Source: Chthoniobacterales bacterium (GTDB lineage: Bacteria > Verrucomicrobiota > Verrucomicrobiia > Chthoniobacterales > DYNR01). Taken from it: a stretch of 64,000 nt of DNA. The translations under genes were made by a program, and so were the position numbers. Below, one piece after another: positions 45,408-55,389 of the stretch. The notes below the pieces were generated by a model that was given only the letters and a program-made list of their open reading frames with translations, had not been told where the DNA came from and did no database searches. Location: the NCBI GenBank assembly GCA_026418675.1, contig JAOAAX010000006.1, positions 53,371 to 117,370 on the forward strand, written 5' to 3'. Position 1 is the stretch's first letter, and each line of letters opens with the position of its first letter.

Positions 45408-45467
45408 AAAGCTTAAGCTCAGTATATAACTATTTAAGTAAATAGAAATTGTTGGCAATCAAATTTA

Positions 45468-46886
45468 TTATACTGCCCCATGGGACTTCCTCTGAAGAAG
45501 GGGAAGCAAATAGTGATGTATGCCATTGAAAGAACCATTCGAAAGAGTGACGATGAGGTCACCAGGTTGTGAGTATTCTGTAACTAATTCCGCTAGTTCC
45601 CGAGTATTTTCGGAATAGTAGGCGATTTTGCCACGTGCGCGAAGGTCATCAACGAGACGTTGGGGATCAAGCCGTTGTGCGGGTGGAATTTTTTCAGGTC
45701 GGTTGACAGCAGCTACAAATATACCCGATGCAGGTTCGAAAGAACTAGGCAGGGTATTTTGGAAGACGTTTCTCCGGGTTGTATTAGACCGAGGCTCGAA
45801 AAGCGCCCAAATTCTAGCTTGCGGATATTGTGAATGAAGGGTTGATAGGGTTTCGTAGATGGCAGTTGGATGATGTGCAAAATCATCTACAATTGTAATG
45901 TTGTGGATGATAGCGCGAATTTCTTGGCGACGTTTTACTCCTCGAAAATTCCTAAGAGCATTCTGAATATCCGCAAGTGGAATTCCGTAATTATGAGCTG
46001 CCACAATTGCCATCGCCGCATTACGAACGTTGAATGCACCGCATAGAGGAATTTCAAACTCGGTATGGAGGATTTGAAAAACCGACTTGTCCCTCAGGAG
46101 ACGAATATTCCGAATCTGTTCAGCCGAATTCTGAGAAGTTCCAATCGTCAAAATGGGAGCAAGCGAGTATGGAGATATTTCCAGGCAGTTTGAATCATCG
46201 GCATTCAACAGAACTAGTCCGTTGGAAGGAACAATTTGGAGGAGGCGACGAAAAGCAAGCTTGATTTCTTCGATGTTCGTATAAATGTCGGCGTGGTCGA
46301 ATTCAATATTGTTTACAATCACTAGCTCAGGAAGGTAGTGCAGAAATTTGGGCCGCTTATCAAAAAATGCAGTATCATATTCATCCCCCTCTAGGATAAA
46401 GTAGCGAGATTGGGAAAAGGGAAGAATTCGACAGCCCTGATTGAAATTGTTCGGTATTCCGCCAATCAGAAAAGACGGATTTAAGCCAGCATGCTCAAAA
46501 ATCCATGCTAACAGGGAAGAAGTTGTAGTTTTCCCATGTGTGCCAGTAACAACTAAATTATGTCGCCCTGAGAGGAAAAAAAGTCGAAGGGTTTCAGGGA
46601 GGGAAAGATAAGGAACTTTGCGGTTTAAAATGCATTCAAGAGCAGGATTACCCCGTGAAATTGCATTGCCTATTATAAAAAGGTCGGCCCGTTCAGGAAC
46701 GTTTTCAGCCGTATATCCAAGAGCTACTGGAATTTTCCTTTCGGCAAGAAATTCTGAAATGGGCGGATAGATTGCTTCATCAGTTCCAGAGACCGTATAT
46801 CCAAGCTCTTGAAGAGCCCCAGCAACTGCTCCCATCGCTGTTCCTGCTATACCCAAAAAATGAAATGTTTGTATCTTGTCAAACAT
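45468..46886 (-). CDS. mpl: UDP-N-acetylmuramate:L-Ala-gamma-D-Glu-meso-DAP ligase (Mpl)
   Basis: Mur-ligase family enzyme that reattaches recycled murein tripeptide to UDP-MurNAc. 472 residues. N-terminal Rossmann-type FHFLGIAGTAMGAVAG, ATP loop GTHGKTTT near residue 118, DEYDTAFFDKRPKFLHYLPE and AHHPTAIYETL in the C-terminal domain. DEYDTAFFDKR separates Mpl from MurC. It shows that peptidoglycan contains meso-diaminopimelate and is recycled. Placed between a flavoprotein gene and the RND adaptor, all on the minus strand. Confidence 0.9.
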   Translation of the reverse strand: MFDKIQTFHFLGIAGTAMGAVAGALQELGYTVSGTDEAIYPPISEFLAERKIPVALGYTAENVPERADLFIIGNAISRGNPALECILNRKVPYLSLPETLRLFFLSGRHNLVVTGTHGKTTTSSLLAWIFEHAGLNPSFLIGGIPNNFNQGCRILPFSQSRYFILEGDEYDTAFFDKRPKFLHYLPELVIVNNIEFDHADIYTNIEEIKLAFRRLLQIVPSNGLVLLNADDSNCLEISPYSLAPILTIGTSQNSAEQIRNIRLLRDKSVFQILHTEFEIPLCGAFNVRNAAMAIVAAHNYGIPLADIQNALRNFRGVKRRQEIRAIIHNITIVDDFAHHPTAIYETLSTLHSQYPQARIWALFEPRSNTTRRNVFQNTLPSSFEPASGIFVAAVNRPEKIPPAQRLDPQRLVDDLRARGKIAYYSENTRELAELVTEYSQPGDLIVTLSNGSFNGIHHYLLPLLQRKSHGAV

Positions 46887-46978
46887 GAGTTTGTAACCTC
46901 GGCAAAATTAATCGAAAAAAAATTTAGTAAAAGATTGCATTTGAATAAATTAATAAACATTGGAGCTCATTTTGAGAG

Positions 46979-48115
46979 TTAGTAAACATCACGCCGATAG
47001 CGCTTCTGCTGTTTTAAATTGTTGACATATTCAGAAGCCTTTTCCATCGAGGACGATGTCTCTTTCTGAACAATTTGGTGTAGCGCTTGGTCAACATCCT
47101 TTGCCATCCGATTTGCATCACCACATACGTAAAAATATGCTCCTTCTTCTAACCATTTGAAAACTTCTCGGGAGTTTTCAAGCAAACGATGCTGAACGTA
47201 AATTTTATATTCCTGGTCTCGAGAAAATGCTGTATCCAATCGAAACAGAATACCTTTTCTTAACCACTCCTCTAACTCCTCTCTGTAAAAGAAATCAAAT
47301 TCACTTTTCTGCTCCCCGAAAAAAAGCCAATTTTTTCCTCTTGCCGCAGTTGCTTCGCGCTCCTGCAAAAAAGCGCGAAAAGGAGCAATCCCAGTTCCAG
47401 GTCCAACCATAATTATCGGCGTGTCCGAATTTGGCGGAAGTCGGAAATGCTTTGCAACATGGACAAAAACCGGAACCGGAACCCTTTCCGCTCGTTCAGC
47501 AAGAAAAGTAGAACAAACACCCTTACGAATTCTGCCATGAGCTTCATACCGAACTATCGCAACAGTTAAGTGCACCCTCTCCCCAACCACTTTCATCGAA
47601 GATGCAATTGAATAAAGTCGCGGTTGGAGTTTTCGTAGGTAGGAAACAAACTCAACAGGAGAAAATCGAGCAGCATCAAACTCACGTAAACTATCGAGGA
47701 TATCCCGCCCATAGAGATAAACATCAAGTTCAGTCTTGAGGTTCGGGTCTAGAAGATCATTTAGGAATTGAGCAGACGAATCGCGTTGCGCACAGGCTTG
47801 AAGGAATTGACGGGTAAGTTCCGTTATATTAAAATGTTGGAGAAGAGCTTCCCGAATTGGTGCTTCGAAGCCCGTAGGAAGAGGCACAGACTCATCTCCA
47901 GTAAAATTAAGAGCTTTAAGGATAGCATCCACAAGCTCCGGATCATTTGTTGGAAATACTCCTAGTGAATCTCCTACTTCGTATGTTAAACCAGATCCCT
48001 CCAAAGAAAGTTCAAAATGGCGCGTTTCCTTGTTTGAACCAGGAAGTGTAATTTTTTTATTAACAATTAATTTTGCAGGAAAAGGATTTGTCCGATTATA
48101 ATTTCCACTTTGCAT
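46979..48115 (-). CDS. CysJ-like FAD/NAD(P)H reductase lacking flavodoxin domain
   Basis: 378 residues equivalent to the C-terminal two thirds of sulfite reductase flavoprotein. FAD motifs RLYSIASS and GVCSTFLA, NADPH motif MVGPGTGIAPFRAFLQER, and the C-terminal DANRMAKDVDQ and RDVY. CysJ and P450 reductases have an N-terminal FMN-binding flavodoxin domain, absent here. Similar stand-alone proteins are annotated as sulfite reductase subunit alpha. No cysI is adjacent, so the electron acceptor is unknown. Confidence 0.85.
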   Translation of the reverse strand: MQSGNYNRTNPFPAKLIVNKKITLPGSNKETRHFELSLEGSGLTYEVGDSLGVFPTNDPELVDAILKALNFTGDESVPLPTGFEAPIREALLQHFNITELTRQFLQACAQRDSSAQFLNDLLDPNLKTELDVYLYGRDILDSLREFDAARFSPVEFVSYLRKLQPRLYSIASSMKVVGERVHLTVAIVRYEAHGRIRKGVCSTFLAERAERVPVPVFVHVAKHFRLPPNSDTPIIMVGPGTGIAPFRAFLQEREATAARGKNWLFFGEQKSEFDFFYREELEEWLRKGILFRLDTAFSRDQEYKIYVQHRLLENSREVFKWLEEGAYFYVCGDANRMAKDVDQALHQIVQKETSSSMEKASEYVNNLKQQKRYRRDVY

Positions 48116-48152
48116 ATCTCGACTCCAGCCAACACATAAAAATCATCTCTTA

Positions 48153-49436
48153 TTATCCGTAAACCCTTCGAATTTCTTTTCCGATTATATTTAACCCCTT
48201 ACAGACTTGCTCTTCATCCATCGCATAGCTGATCCTAACACACTCCAGTTGGTGCCTCCAACTGAAAGACTCACTCCCAAGACCATAGAAGAAATACTCC
48301 CCTGGAACAACTAAAACCCCTAGTCTTTTGAGCCTTTGATAAAAATCTTTGGAAGAAATCGGCAAATCCTGTAACCAAAGCCAAAGAAACATAGACCCAT
48401 CAGTTTCATGGAAAAAATAGGGCAAATCGGCTGGAAAAAATTCATCAACCCACTCACGTGCAGCTAGCATTCTTTTTCTGTAAAATTCACAAATCCTTTT
48501 TGTAACAAGTTCTACTAACTCTCCACTCTCCAGCAGTGGCCGAAGTATTGCCTGTCCCAAATTACCATTCGCCAAGCCCAAATTCGCAACCATCCTCGAA
48601 AGAGCCTGCGTAACTTCCGATGGCCCAAGAACAACTGCCGTGCGAACCCCTGGCAAGCCCAACTTCGATAAACTGAAAACTAAAACATGATGTTCCTCCA
48701 GTAGCGGGGTAGATTCGCGGAAAACTATTCCCGGAAATGGCTTTCCATAGGCATGATCTATCAGAAAGAGTGCTCCTTTCCTTTTGGCAAAATCAGAAAG
48801 TTTGCGCAATTCCTCTTCCGACAATAAATTTCCACTCGGATTGGTTGGCTGGGAGATACATACGGCAACAATTCCTTCTAAATCTTCAAGCTTAGCAAAA
48901 TCAGCACGATACCGAAAGCTGTGAGTCCCTGTTATCTCAATTTGCGGTCTCAATCCTACGAAAATACCTCTTCCCAATTCTTGCGCCGCATATCCAATGT
49001 ATTCTGGGATGACTGGAAAAACAATTTGCCCACGTTCCCCCTGCCCATCACCCGCAAGCAGGCAAAAAAGAAGAAAAAAAGCCATTTGCCCACCCGGCGT
49101 CACTGCCAATTGGTCAGTACCAATTTCCCAGCCATACAGACGATTTAAAAAGTTAGCAAAAGCTTGGAGAAAAGCCGGATTTCCCCGAGGCGGATCGTAT
49201 ATCCCCAGAACCCTCCGAAGCTGGAAATGATTCCGAGAAATTTCCGCCATTTCCCTCTGCCAAATTGCTTCAGCGGCAGGAACATGAGCTGGATTTCCCC
49301 CTCCTAAAAAACACAACTCAGGCCCCCCCTCCGCCAAAGCAATCCCTAAATCCTCCATCAGTTCCTCAATCCCACTTCCGCTCGCCAGAACCTTCCCAAG
49401 CCGAGACCAAACGCCCTGGCGCCAATATGGCTTCAT
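48153..49436 (-). CDS. avtA: Valine-pyruvate aminotransferase (AvtA)
   Basis: Fold-type I PLP aminotransferase, 427 residues, matching AvtA in the N-terminal SGIEELMEDLG, GGGNPAHVP and the substrate region LGIYDPPRGN. PLP-binding Lys is in VFSLSKLGLPG, and other PLP motifs are CISQPTNPSGN and the phosphate-contact GVRTAVVLG. It overlaps the stop of rhaB by 4 nt (ATGA). Transaminates between valine and pyruvate/alanine in known members. Confidence 0.85.
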   Translation of the reverse strand: MKPYWRQGVWSRLGKVLASGSGIEELMEDLGIALAEGGPELCFLGGGNPAHVPAAEAIWQREMAEISRNHFQLRRVLGIYDPPRGNPAFLQAFANFLNRLYGWEIGTDQLAVTPGGQMAFFLLFCLLAGDGQGERGQIVFPVIPEYIGYAAQELGRGIFVGLRPQIEITGTHSFRYRADFAKLEDLEGIVAVCISQPTNPSGNLLSEEELRKLSDFAKRKGALFLIDHAYGKPFPGIVFRESTPLLEEHHVLVFSLSKLGLPGVRTAVVLGPSEVTQALSRMVANLGLANGNLGQAILRPLLESGELVELVTKRICEFYRKRMLAAREWVDEFFPADLPYFFHETDGSMFLWLWLQDLPISSKDFYQRLKRLGVLVVPGEYFFYGLGSESFSWRHQLECVRISYAMDEEQVCKGLNIIGKEIRRVYG

Positions 49437-50914
49437 TTACCTCTGAAGTTTTGAAAACGAACAAATGCCTCCTCCCACCGTCTTGTATCTTCGGGCTCAA
49501 ACGAAGCAATCGGGAACGAGTCCCTCACAGTTCGCCTTAATTCCTCTATCGAACCAATCTCACCACCTGCAGTCGCCTGAATCAGCAAATTCCCCGCAGC
49601 AGTCGCTTCGGCAGGTCCAGCCAAAACCCGCCGTCCGGTTGCGTTTGCCGCAAACTGATTCAGGAGAGCACTCTTGCTCCCACCTCCTACAATGTGCAAG
49701 ATGCGAATTGTCCTTCCTGTCAACTGCTCGATCAAATCCAAATTCAAACGATAGGCAAGAGCCAAGCTTTCCAAGATACAGCGTGCCATCTGCCCAGGCG
49801 TTCCAGGTTCAGGTTGCCCCGTCTCACGACAGAATGCACATATCTTCTCCGGCATACCTCCTGGTTTCAAAAAGCGTAGGTCATCTGGATTTATAAGTTG
49901 TTGTAACGGTTCAGCCTCCGCAGCTAAGTTCGTAATTTCATCGTAGGTAAAACTTCTCCCTTGTTGTTCCCATGCCCTCCGGCATTCTTGCAAAATCCAA
50001 AGCCCAACAAGATTCTTCAAGAAACGCACCGTCCCTCCGTAACCCGCTTCGTTCGTAAAATTCTCAAGCCGAACGTCCCGATTGATTAACGGCTCATTCA
50101 ACTCCACACCAATCAGCGACCAAGTCCCTGAGCTGAGGTATGCCCAATCAGTCCCCGTATCCGCAGGAACTGCAGCCACAGCCGATCCCGTATCATGCGA
50201 ACACGAAGCAAACACCGAAGCCCCTTCCTTCAAACCTGTTTCCTCCCTAACTTCAGGCAAAACAGCCCCCAACCGTGTCCCAGAGGGGACAATCTCGGGA
50301 AAAACCTCCCGCCGAAACCCAAACTCTCTAATCAACTCCTCCGACCACTCCCTCCTCCATGGATTAAACAACTGCGTCGTGCTTGCCAAGCTTCGTTCCG
50401 TCCTCCTGACGCCACTAAACAAATAGTTAAAAAAATCTGCAATCGGCAAAAAACAATCCGCAATTCCAACTAAAGCAGGACTATCCCGATGGTCAGCAAA
50501 CAACTGAAAACACGTATTAAACGGCATAAACTGAATTCCTGTAAGCTCATAAATCCGATCCGCCTCCACTTTCCGCAGGGCTTCCTCAAATGCACGGTCG
50601 ATCCTTGCATCCCGATATATGAAGGGCGGCGACAACATCGGCTGCCCTGCCCCAACCCAAACATAATCCACGCCCCATGAATCCACGCTTATCCCTTCCA
50701 CTTCTACTTCCCGTCGCGCCACCATCGCCAAACCGTTCTTCAACTCCCGAAACATACCCAAAATGTCCCACCGAATCGAGTTCCCCATCCGCACTGGCAA
50801 ATTTGCAAACCGGTGAATTTCCTCCAAATACAATTTTCCTCCTGCCAACGTCCCCAACATGACACGCCCACTCTCCGCTCCTAAGTCACATGCAATATAC
50901 CTCTTTGCATTCAT
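49433..50914 (-). CDS. rhaB: Rhamnulokinase (RhaB)
   Basis: FGGY-family kinase phosphorylating L-rhamnulose. 493 residues. N-terminal ACDLGAESGRVMLG (phosphate 1 motif), VDSWGVDYV with the catalytic Asp, FIYRDAR, and the C-terminal ATPase signature around LYSSGTWSLIG-type residues (AYLSSGTWSLIGVE) and HIVGGGSKSALLNQ. No rhaA, rhaD or regulator lies next to it; instead it is translationally coupled to avtA. Confidence 0.9.
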   Translation of the reverse strand: MNAKRYIACDLGAESGRVMLGTLAGGKLYLEEIHRFANLPVRMGNSIRWDILGMFRELKNGLAMVARREVEVEGISVDSWGVDYVWVGAGQPMLSPPFIYRDARIDRAFEEALRKVEADRIYELTGIQFMPFNTCFQLFADHRDSPALVGIADCFLPIADFFNYLFSGVRRTERSLASTTQLFNPWRREWSEELIREFGFRREVFPEIVPSGTRLGAVLPEVREETGLKEGASVFASCSHDTGSAVAAVPADTGTDWAYLSSGTWSLIGVELNEPLINRDVRLENFTNEAGYGGTVRFLKNLVGLWILQECRRAWEQQGRSFTYDEITNLAAEAEPLQQLINPDDLRFLKPGGMPEKICAFCRETGQPEPGTPGQMARCILESLALAYRLNLDLIEQLTGRTIRILHIVGGGSKSALLNQFAANATGRRVLAGPAEATAAGNLLIQATAGGEIGSIEELRRTVRDSFPIASFEPEDTRRWEEAFVRFQNFRGK

Positions 50915-50984
50915 ATTTTGCTCACATCAACTTGCTGTTAAATTCGCTATTTTAATTTTTCAAAGTTAGTCAAAAACCGAAAAT

Positions 50985-51953
50985 TCATTTCTCCCCTCCC
51001 CCGCTACTTAAATTAACCCCTTTCCCTCCTCTTTTTTCCTTCTCCCGCCGATGTTCCATTATCATCGCTAGAATTGCCTTCTGAGAATGCAAACGATTCT
51101 CCGCCTGCAGGAAAATTGTCTCCGCGTGCTGCTCCATCACCTCGTCGGTAATTTCCTTCTCCCGATATGCTGGCAAACAATGCATCACCAACGCTGCCGG
51201 AGCCACCTCCAACAACTTCCGATTCACTTGATACCCTTGTAATTGCGCCATCCGAAACGCACTCTCTTCCTCCTTCCCCATGCTCACCCACACATCCGTG
51301 TAAATCACATCTACCCCTGCAGCTGCCTCCTCGGGCTTACTAAAGATATTCACCTTCCCCCCTTCTTCTCGAACCCGCTTCAAAAGCCACTCCGGCGGCC
51401 GAAACCGCTCCGGTGCTGCCAGTCGCAACTCAAAACCCAAACGCGCCGCCGCCCAAAGCCACGAACGCGCAACATTACAATCACCATCCCCTACAAAACA
51501 AACCCGCAAACCCTCCAAGCTCCCTCGCAACTCTTGAATCGTCTGCAAATCCGCCAAAATCTGACACGGATGCTCCTCATCCGTCAGCGCGTTAATCGTC
51601 GCTATCCCCGACAAACGCGCAAATTCCTCCACGTCTCGCTGGGCATACGTCCGAATCACCGCACCATGCACCATCCGTCCAAGCACCCTTGCCGTATCCC
51701 GTATCGGCTCCCCTCGCCCAAGTTGAATCTCACCTCCCGACAGAAAAATCACTTCCCCTCCCAACTCTCGAATCCCAACCTCAAAACTCACACGCGTCCG
51801 TGTCGAAGATTTCATAAAAAGCAAAGCCCAAATCTGCCCATGCAACGGCCGCTCCACATGCCGCCCACGTTGCCTCTTCATAATCTGCCCCATATGAACC
51901 ACTTGCAGTATCTCCTCTCGGCTCAAACCCTCAATCGTCAGCAAATGCTCCAT
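50985..51953 (-). CDS. argF: Ornithine carbamoyltransferase
   Basis: Makes citrulline from ornithine and carbamoyl phosphate. I start at ATG 51953 (322 residues) at the family's usual N-terminus (HLLTIEGLSREEI) after GAAGG; the frame is open further to TTG 52025, and ATG 51983 is another candidate. Carbamoyl-phosphate motif FMKSSTRTR, HPCQILADL, and the ornithine-binding HCLPAYR are all present. A short Lys/Arg/Gly-rich C-terminal tail is extra. No other arginine genes are adjacent. Confidence 0.93.
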   Translation of the reverse strand: MEHLLTIEGLSREEILQVVHMGQIMKRQRGRHVERPLHGQIWALLFMKSSTRTRVSFEVGIRELGGEVIFLSGGEIQLGRGEPIRDTARVLGRMVHGAVIRTYAQRDVEEFARLSGIATINALTDEEHPCQILADLQTIQELRGSLEGLRVCFVGDGDCNVARSWLWAAARLGFELRLAAPERFRPPEWLLKRVREEGGKVNIFSKPEEAAAGVDVIYTDVWVSMGKEEESAFRMAQLQGYQVNRKLLEVAPAALVMHCLPAYREKEITDEVMEQHAETIFLQAENRLHSQKAILAMIMEHRREKEKRGGKGVNLSSGGGEK

Positions 51954-52379
51954 CCCTTCATCCTTGCCACCCTCCAATCCCATTGTCGAACCAAAAAAAC
52001 TCAACCCAGCTAAACAAAAAGCCAACCCTTCCTACCTTTTTATGACTTATTTGTCGAAATTAATACCAGAACAACTCAATCTTATTATTAATTATAGACA
52101 AAAAAATCCTTTTATTGCTTTTACACCTCCCCCTAGCCAAAATATGCCCAAATGAATTCTACTGAACACGACAGCTATCCCTCAACAACTCCTTGTCAAT
52201 CCCAACTCCCCCCCTATCCCTCAAAATTTTCTCCCCTTTTACTAGCTCCATCGCCTAATCTTCCCAATATAAGCGGTCGAGCCAAAATCCTTTTTTAGAA
52301 CTATCACTAACTTCCGAAGAAAAGACCCTCTTTAATTACACCGAAAAATAAGCGAAACACCCTTTCTTTCCACCACCCA
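51954..52379. other. Divergent gap between argF and nuoE
   Basis: About 430 bp with no supported gene. ATTATA on the + strand near 52090 gives TATAAT on the minus strand and may be part of the argF promoter, although the -35 is poor. The right part is pyrimidine-rich on the + strand. nuoE promoter elements are not evident. Confidence 0.35.
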
Positions 52380-52979
52380 ATGGCACAAATCTCAAACCAT
52401 ACAGAAACCACATCCCAAAATCCAAATAACTCCCAAACTCCTTCACGACAGGCAGACAATATCCCCGCTTCCCTCCTCCAACAAATCAACGAAACCATTG
52501 CCCGCTATCCAGTCTCCAAACGCAGTGCTTCTCTGCCTATTCTCCACCTTTGGCAAAACCACTTTGGATACATTGACGACAGCGCTATCGAATGGATCGC
52601 TCATCTCCTCGACCTCCAACCCATCAACATCTACGAGCTCGTCACCTTCTACCCTTGGTTCCGCCAATCCCCACCAGCAAAAAACATTATTCGCGTCTGC
52701 AGAACTCTCTCGTGTGCCCTCGCTGGCAGCTACGAAATCTTCGACAAGTTCTGCCATGCTATCGGCATTGACCCCCACCTCGCCGCTCACCACGACGGTC
52801 TTATCAACTCACCATGCGGCAACTTCTCCATCCAATTCGTAGAATGTTTAGCAAGTTGCGGCACAGCTCCCGTTTGCCTGATCAATGACGACCTCTACGA
52901 AAAACTCACCCCCAACGACATCCCTAAAATCCTCGAAAAACTCAAAACGAACTCCGAACAAACACCGAACACTCCTTAA
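52380..52979 (+). CDS. nuoE: NADH-quinone oxidoreductase subunit E (NuoE-like)
   Basis: 199 residues. [2Fe-2S] ligands C107, C112 (CRTLSCALAG) and C156, C160 (VECLASCG) fit the thioredoxin-like NuoE fold, and the N-terminal helical part with AIEWIAHLLDLQPINIYELVTFYPWF is typical. A polar N-terminal extension of about 25 residues precedes it. Followed 15 nt later by nuoF. The other complex I genes are not here, so the pair may serve complex I encoded elsewhere or another NADH-using enzyme such as a hydrogenase diaphorase. Confidence 0.92.
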   Translation: MAQISNHTETTSQNPNNSQTPSRQADNIPASLLQQINETIARYPVSKRSASLPILHLWQNHFGYIDDSAIEWIAHLLDLQPINIYELVTFYPWFRQSPPAKNIIRVCRTLSCALAGSYEIFDKFCHAIGIDPHLAAHHDGLINSPCGNFSIQFVECLASCGTAPVCLINDDLYEKLTPNDIPKILEKLKTNSEQTPNTP

Positions 52980-52994
52980 ACCCCACACCACTCC

Positions 52995-54383
52995 ATGAGT
53001 GCTAACAACTCATTCCCCACTCCTTTCTCCCCCACCCCTCACCCTCTCGAACGTCGCATCATCTTTGCCAACCTCACCAAACCCGATTATAAACCCGACC
53101 TCATAACTTACCTCGCACACGGCGGTTATAACGAGCTCCGTAAGGCCCTCACCCTCAAACCCTCCGAAATCGTCGCCGCTGTCAAAGCCTCCAATCTCCG
53201 CGGCCGCGGGGGTGCTGCATTCCCAACAGGAGTAAAATGGGGATTCATTAACCCAAACGACGGCAAATCCCATTACCTCGTCGTCAATGGAGACGAATCC
53301 GAACCAGGCACCTTCAAAGACCGTTATATCCTCCACCGCGACCCCCATCAGCTCTTAGAAGGCATCGCCATCTCCGCCTATGCACTCGACGTCCATCTCG
53401 CTTACATCTACATCCGCTGCGAATTCCCACACGCCGCCCGTATCGTCTCCAACGCCATCGCTGAAGCCCGTGCAGCGGGTTTCCTCGGCCCTAACATCCT
53501 TGGCTCCTCCTTTTCCCTCGATGTCTTCGTCCACCAAGGCGCAGGCGCCTACATCTGCGGCGAAGAAACTAGCCTTCTCGAATCCCTTGAAGGGAAACGC
53601 CCCTACCCACGCATTAAACCTCCTTACTTCCCCGCTGTTTACGGCCTCTACATGCAACCTACCGTCGTCAACAACGTCGAAACCATCTGCCATATCAAAC
53701 ACATCCTTCGCCTTGGTCCCGAAGAATATGCCAAAATGGGAACCCCCGGCGACGGCGGAACTCGCACCCTCTGTGTTAGTGGCGACGTCCAAAAACCAGG
53801 TGCCTACGAGCTCCCAGCAGGATCCGTCACCCTCCGCCAACTCCTTTACGACATCTGTGGCGGCCCGCGCCCAGGCCGCACATTCAAAGCCGTTATCCCA
53901 GGCGGTAGCTCCGCAAAAGTCCTCCGCATCGGAGAAAAAATTATCACGAAGTCCAAAAATTCAGACGGCTCGTTATCCGAAAAACAAACTGACATCCTTG
54001 ACGTCATCATGGATGCTTCAAACCTCGCCGCTGCTGGAACCATGATCGGCAGCGGTGGAGTCATTGTCCTCGACGACTCCCGCAACATGCTCTGGGCTCT
54101 CAACAACCTCAACCTCTTCTATGCTCACGAAAGTTGCGGACAATGCACTCCATGCCGCGAAGGTAGCCTCTGGATGGCCAAAATCACATCCCGCATGCTT
54201 AGCGGAAAGGGTGTCCCATCTGACCCTCGCACCCTCCTCTCCGTTGCTAACAACATCGCCGGTCGCACCATCTGCGCCTTCGGAGAAGCCTGCTCCTGGC
54301 CAACTCAAAGCTTCGTCGAAAAATTTCCGGAGGATTTTGAAGCAGCAGCATCCAACCCCATTACAACCCTCACCGCCGCCTAA
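52995..54383 (+). CDS. nuoF: NADH-quinone oxidoreductase subunit F (NuoF)
   Basis: NADH- and FMN-binding subunit of complex I, 462 residues. GRGGAAFPTGVKWGF (NADH/FMN site), GDESEPGTFKDR, GAGAYICGEETSLLESLEG and the N3-type 4Fe-4S ligands SCGQCTPCREG plus Cys in TICAFGEA. The C-terminus ends soon after, as in plain NuoF without a ferredoxin extension. Operon with nuoE; nuoG does not follow. Confidence 0.94.
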   Translation: MSANNSFPTPFSPTPHPLERRIIFANLTKPDYKPDLITYLAHGGYNELRKALTLKPSEIVAAVKASNLRGRGGAAFPTGVKWGFINPNDGKSHYLVVNGDESEPGTFKDRYILHRDPHQLLEGIAISAYALDVHLAYIYIRCEFPHAARIVSNAIAEARAAGFLGPNILGSSFSLDVFVHQGAGAYICGEETSLLESLEGKRPYPRIKPPYFPAVYGLYMQPTVVNNVETICHIKHILRLGPEEYAKMGTPGDGGTRTLCVSGDVQKPGAYELPAGSVTLRQLLYDICGGPRPGRTFKAVIPGGSSAKVLRIGEKIITKSKNSDGSLSEKQTDILDVIMDASNLAAAGTMIGSGGVIVLDDSRNMLWALNNLNLFYAHESCGQCTPCREGSLWMAKITSRMLSGKGVPSDPRTLLSVANNIAGRTICAFGEACSWPTQSFVEKFPEDFEAAASNPITTLTAA

Positions 54384-54517
54384 AAAATCACACCAACCAA
54401 TTCTCTTCGGATACAAGCGTCCTTTTCCCTAATTGTCCCGTTAGTCCAAACCAAAAAATCTGAAATCCGCCGAAAAGCTCCGTCATCACTCATCTTTGCT
54501 ACGGCCCACACACCTTC

Positions 54518-55327
54518 GTGAGCATCATTGCGATTATAAATCAAAAAGGAGGAGTTGGAAAAACAACCACAGCCGTAAACCTCTCCGCCGCTATTGCCCA
54601 AACTGGTATCCCAACCCTCCTCATAGACCTCGACCCACAAGCCAACGCCTCGAGCGTCCTCGGGCTCCATAACCCAGTAGGACCAGGCCTCTACGAAGCC
54701 CTCACCGGTTCCGCGCCACTTCCCTCCCTCATCCAACCCACAAGAATCCCAAACCTCTCCGCCCTCCCAGCCCGCCTCGACCTCGCCGGAGCAGAAGTCG
54801 AAGTCGCCCGTTTAGATAACCACCTCTTCCAACTTCGAAATACACTTGCTCCACTCCGCCAATCCAACTCCTTCCACTACATCTTCCTCGATTGCCCACC
54901 CTCCCTCGGCATCCTCATGTCCAACGCTCTCGCCGCAGCCGACCAGCTCCTCGTCCCAGTCCAATGCGAATACTACGCCCTCGAAGGACTCGGCCTCCTT
55001 CTCCAAGTCGCCTCCCAAATCCGTGATTCCGGAGCAAACCCTTCCCTTTGCCTCTGCGGTCTCCTCATGACCATGTATGATTCCCGCACCAACCTCAATA
55101 CCGCTGTCGTCCGCGACGTCCGCTCCCACTTTGCCAACGCTGTCTTCCAGGTCGCTATTCCACGAACTGTCCGCTTCGGCGAAGCCCCTAGTCACGGACT
55201 AACCATCCTCGAATATGACCCGCACGGCACCGGCTCCCTCGCATACCGCACTCTCGCAGCAGAATTCCTTCAGCGCCAGAACAGCAAAATGTTCTTCCCA
55301 CTCACTCTTCCATCACCAACAAGTTGA
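54518..55327 (+). CDS. ParA/Soj-family partition ATPase
   Basis: 269 residues from GTG 54518. Deviant Walker A KGGVGKTT at 10-17, then DLDPQANASSVLG (motif A') and FLDCPPSLGIL (Walker B). Late GEAPSHGLTILEYDPHGTGS is the Soj-type signature. Chromosomal ParA is usually followed by parB; here the next gene is pyrE, so ParB is elsewhere or this ParA serves another cargo. A C-terminal tail beyond about 255 is not conserved in appearance. Confidence 0.9.
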   Translation: MSIIAIINQKGGVGKTTTAVNLSAAIAQTGIPTLLIDLDPQANASSVLGLHNPVGPGLYEALTGSAPLPSLIQPTRIPNLSALPARLDLAGAEVEVARLDNHLFQLRNTLAPLRQSNSFHYIFLDCPPSLGILMSNALAAADQLLVPVQCEYYALEGLGLLLQVASQIRDSGANPSLCLCGLLMTMYDSRTNLNTAVVRDVRSHFANAVFQVAIPRTVRFGEAPSHGLTILEYDPHGTGSLAYRTLAAEFLQRQNSKMFFPLTLPSPTS

Positions 55328-55389
55328 AAGTCTGATCTCTCGCCACACTCTTAAAAACTTTCCAACTAATCCTCCTCTTATCACCAATA

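Noticed and set aside
52307..52498. 63-residue minus ORF over the nuoE start
   Set aside because: Overlaps nuoE, W/F/G-rich shadow translation with no support.
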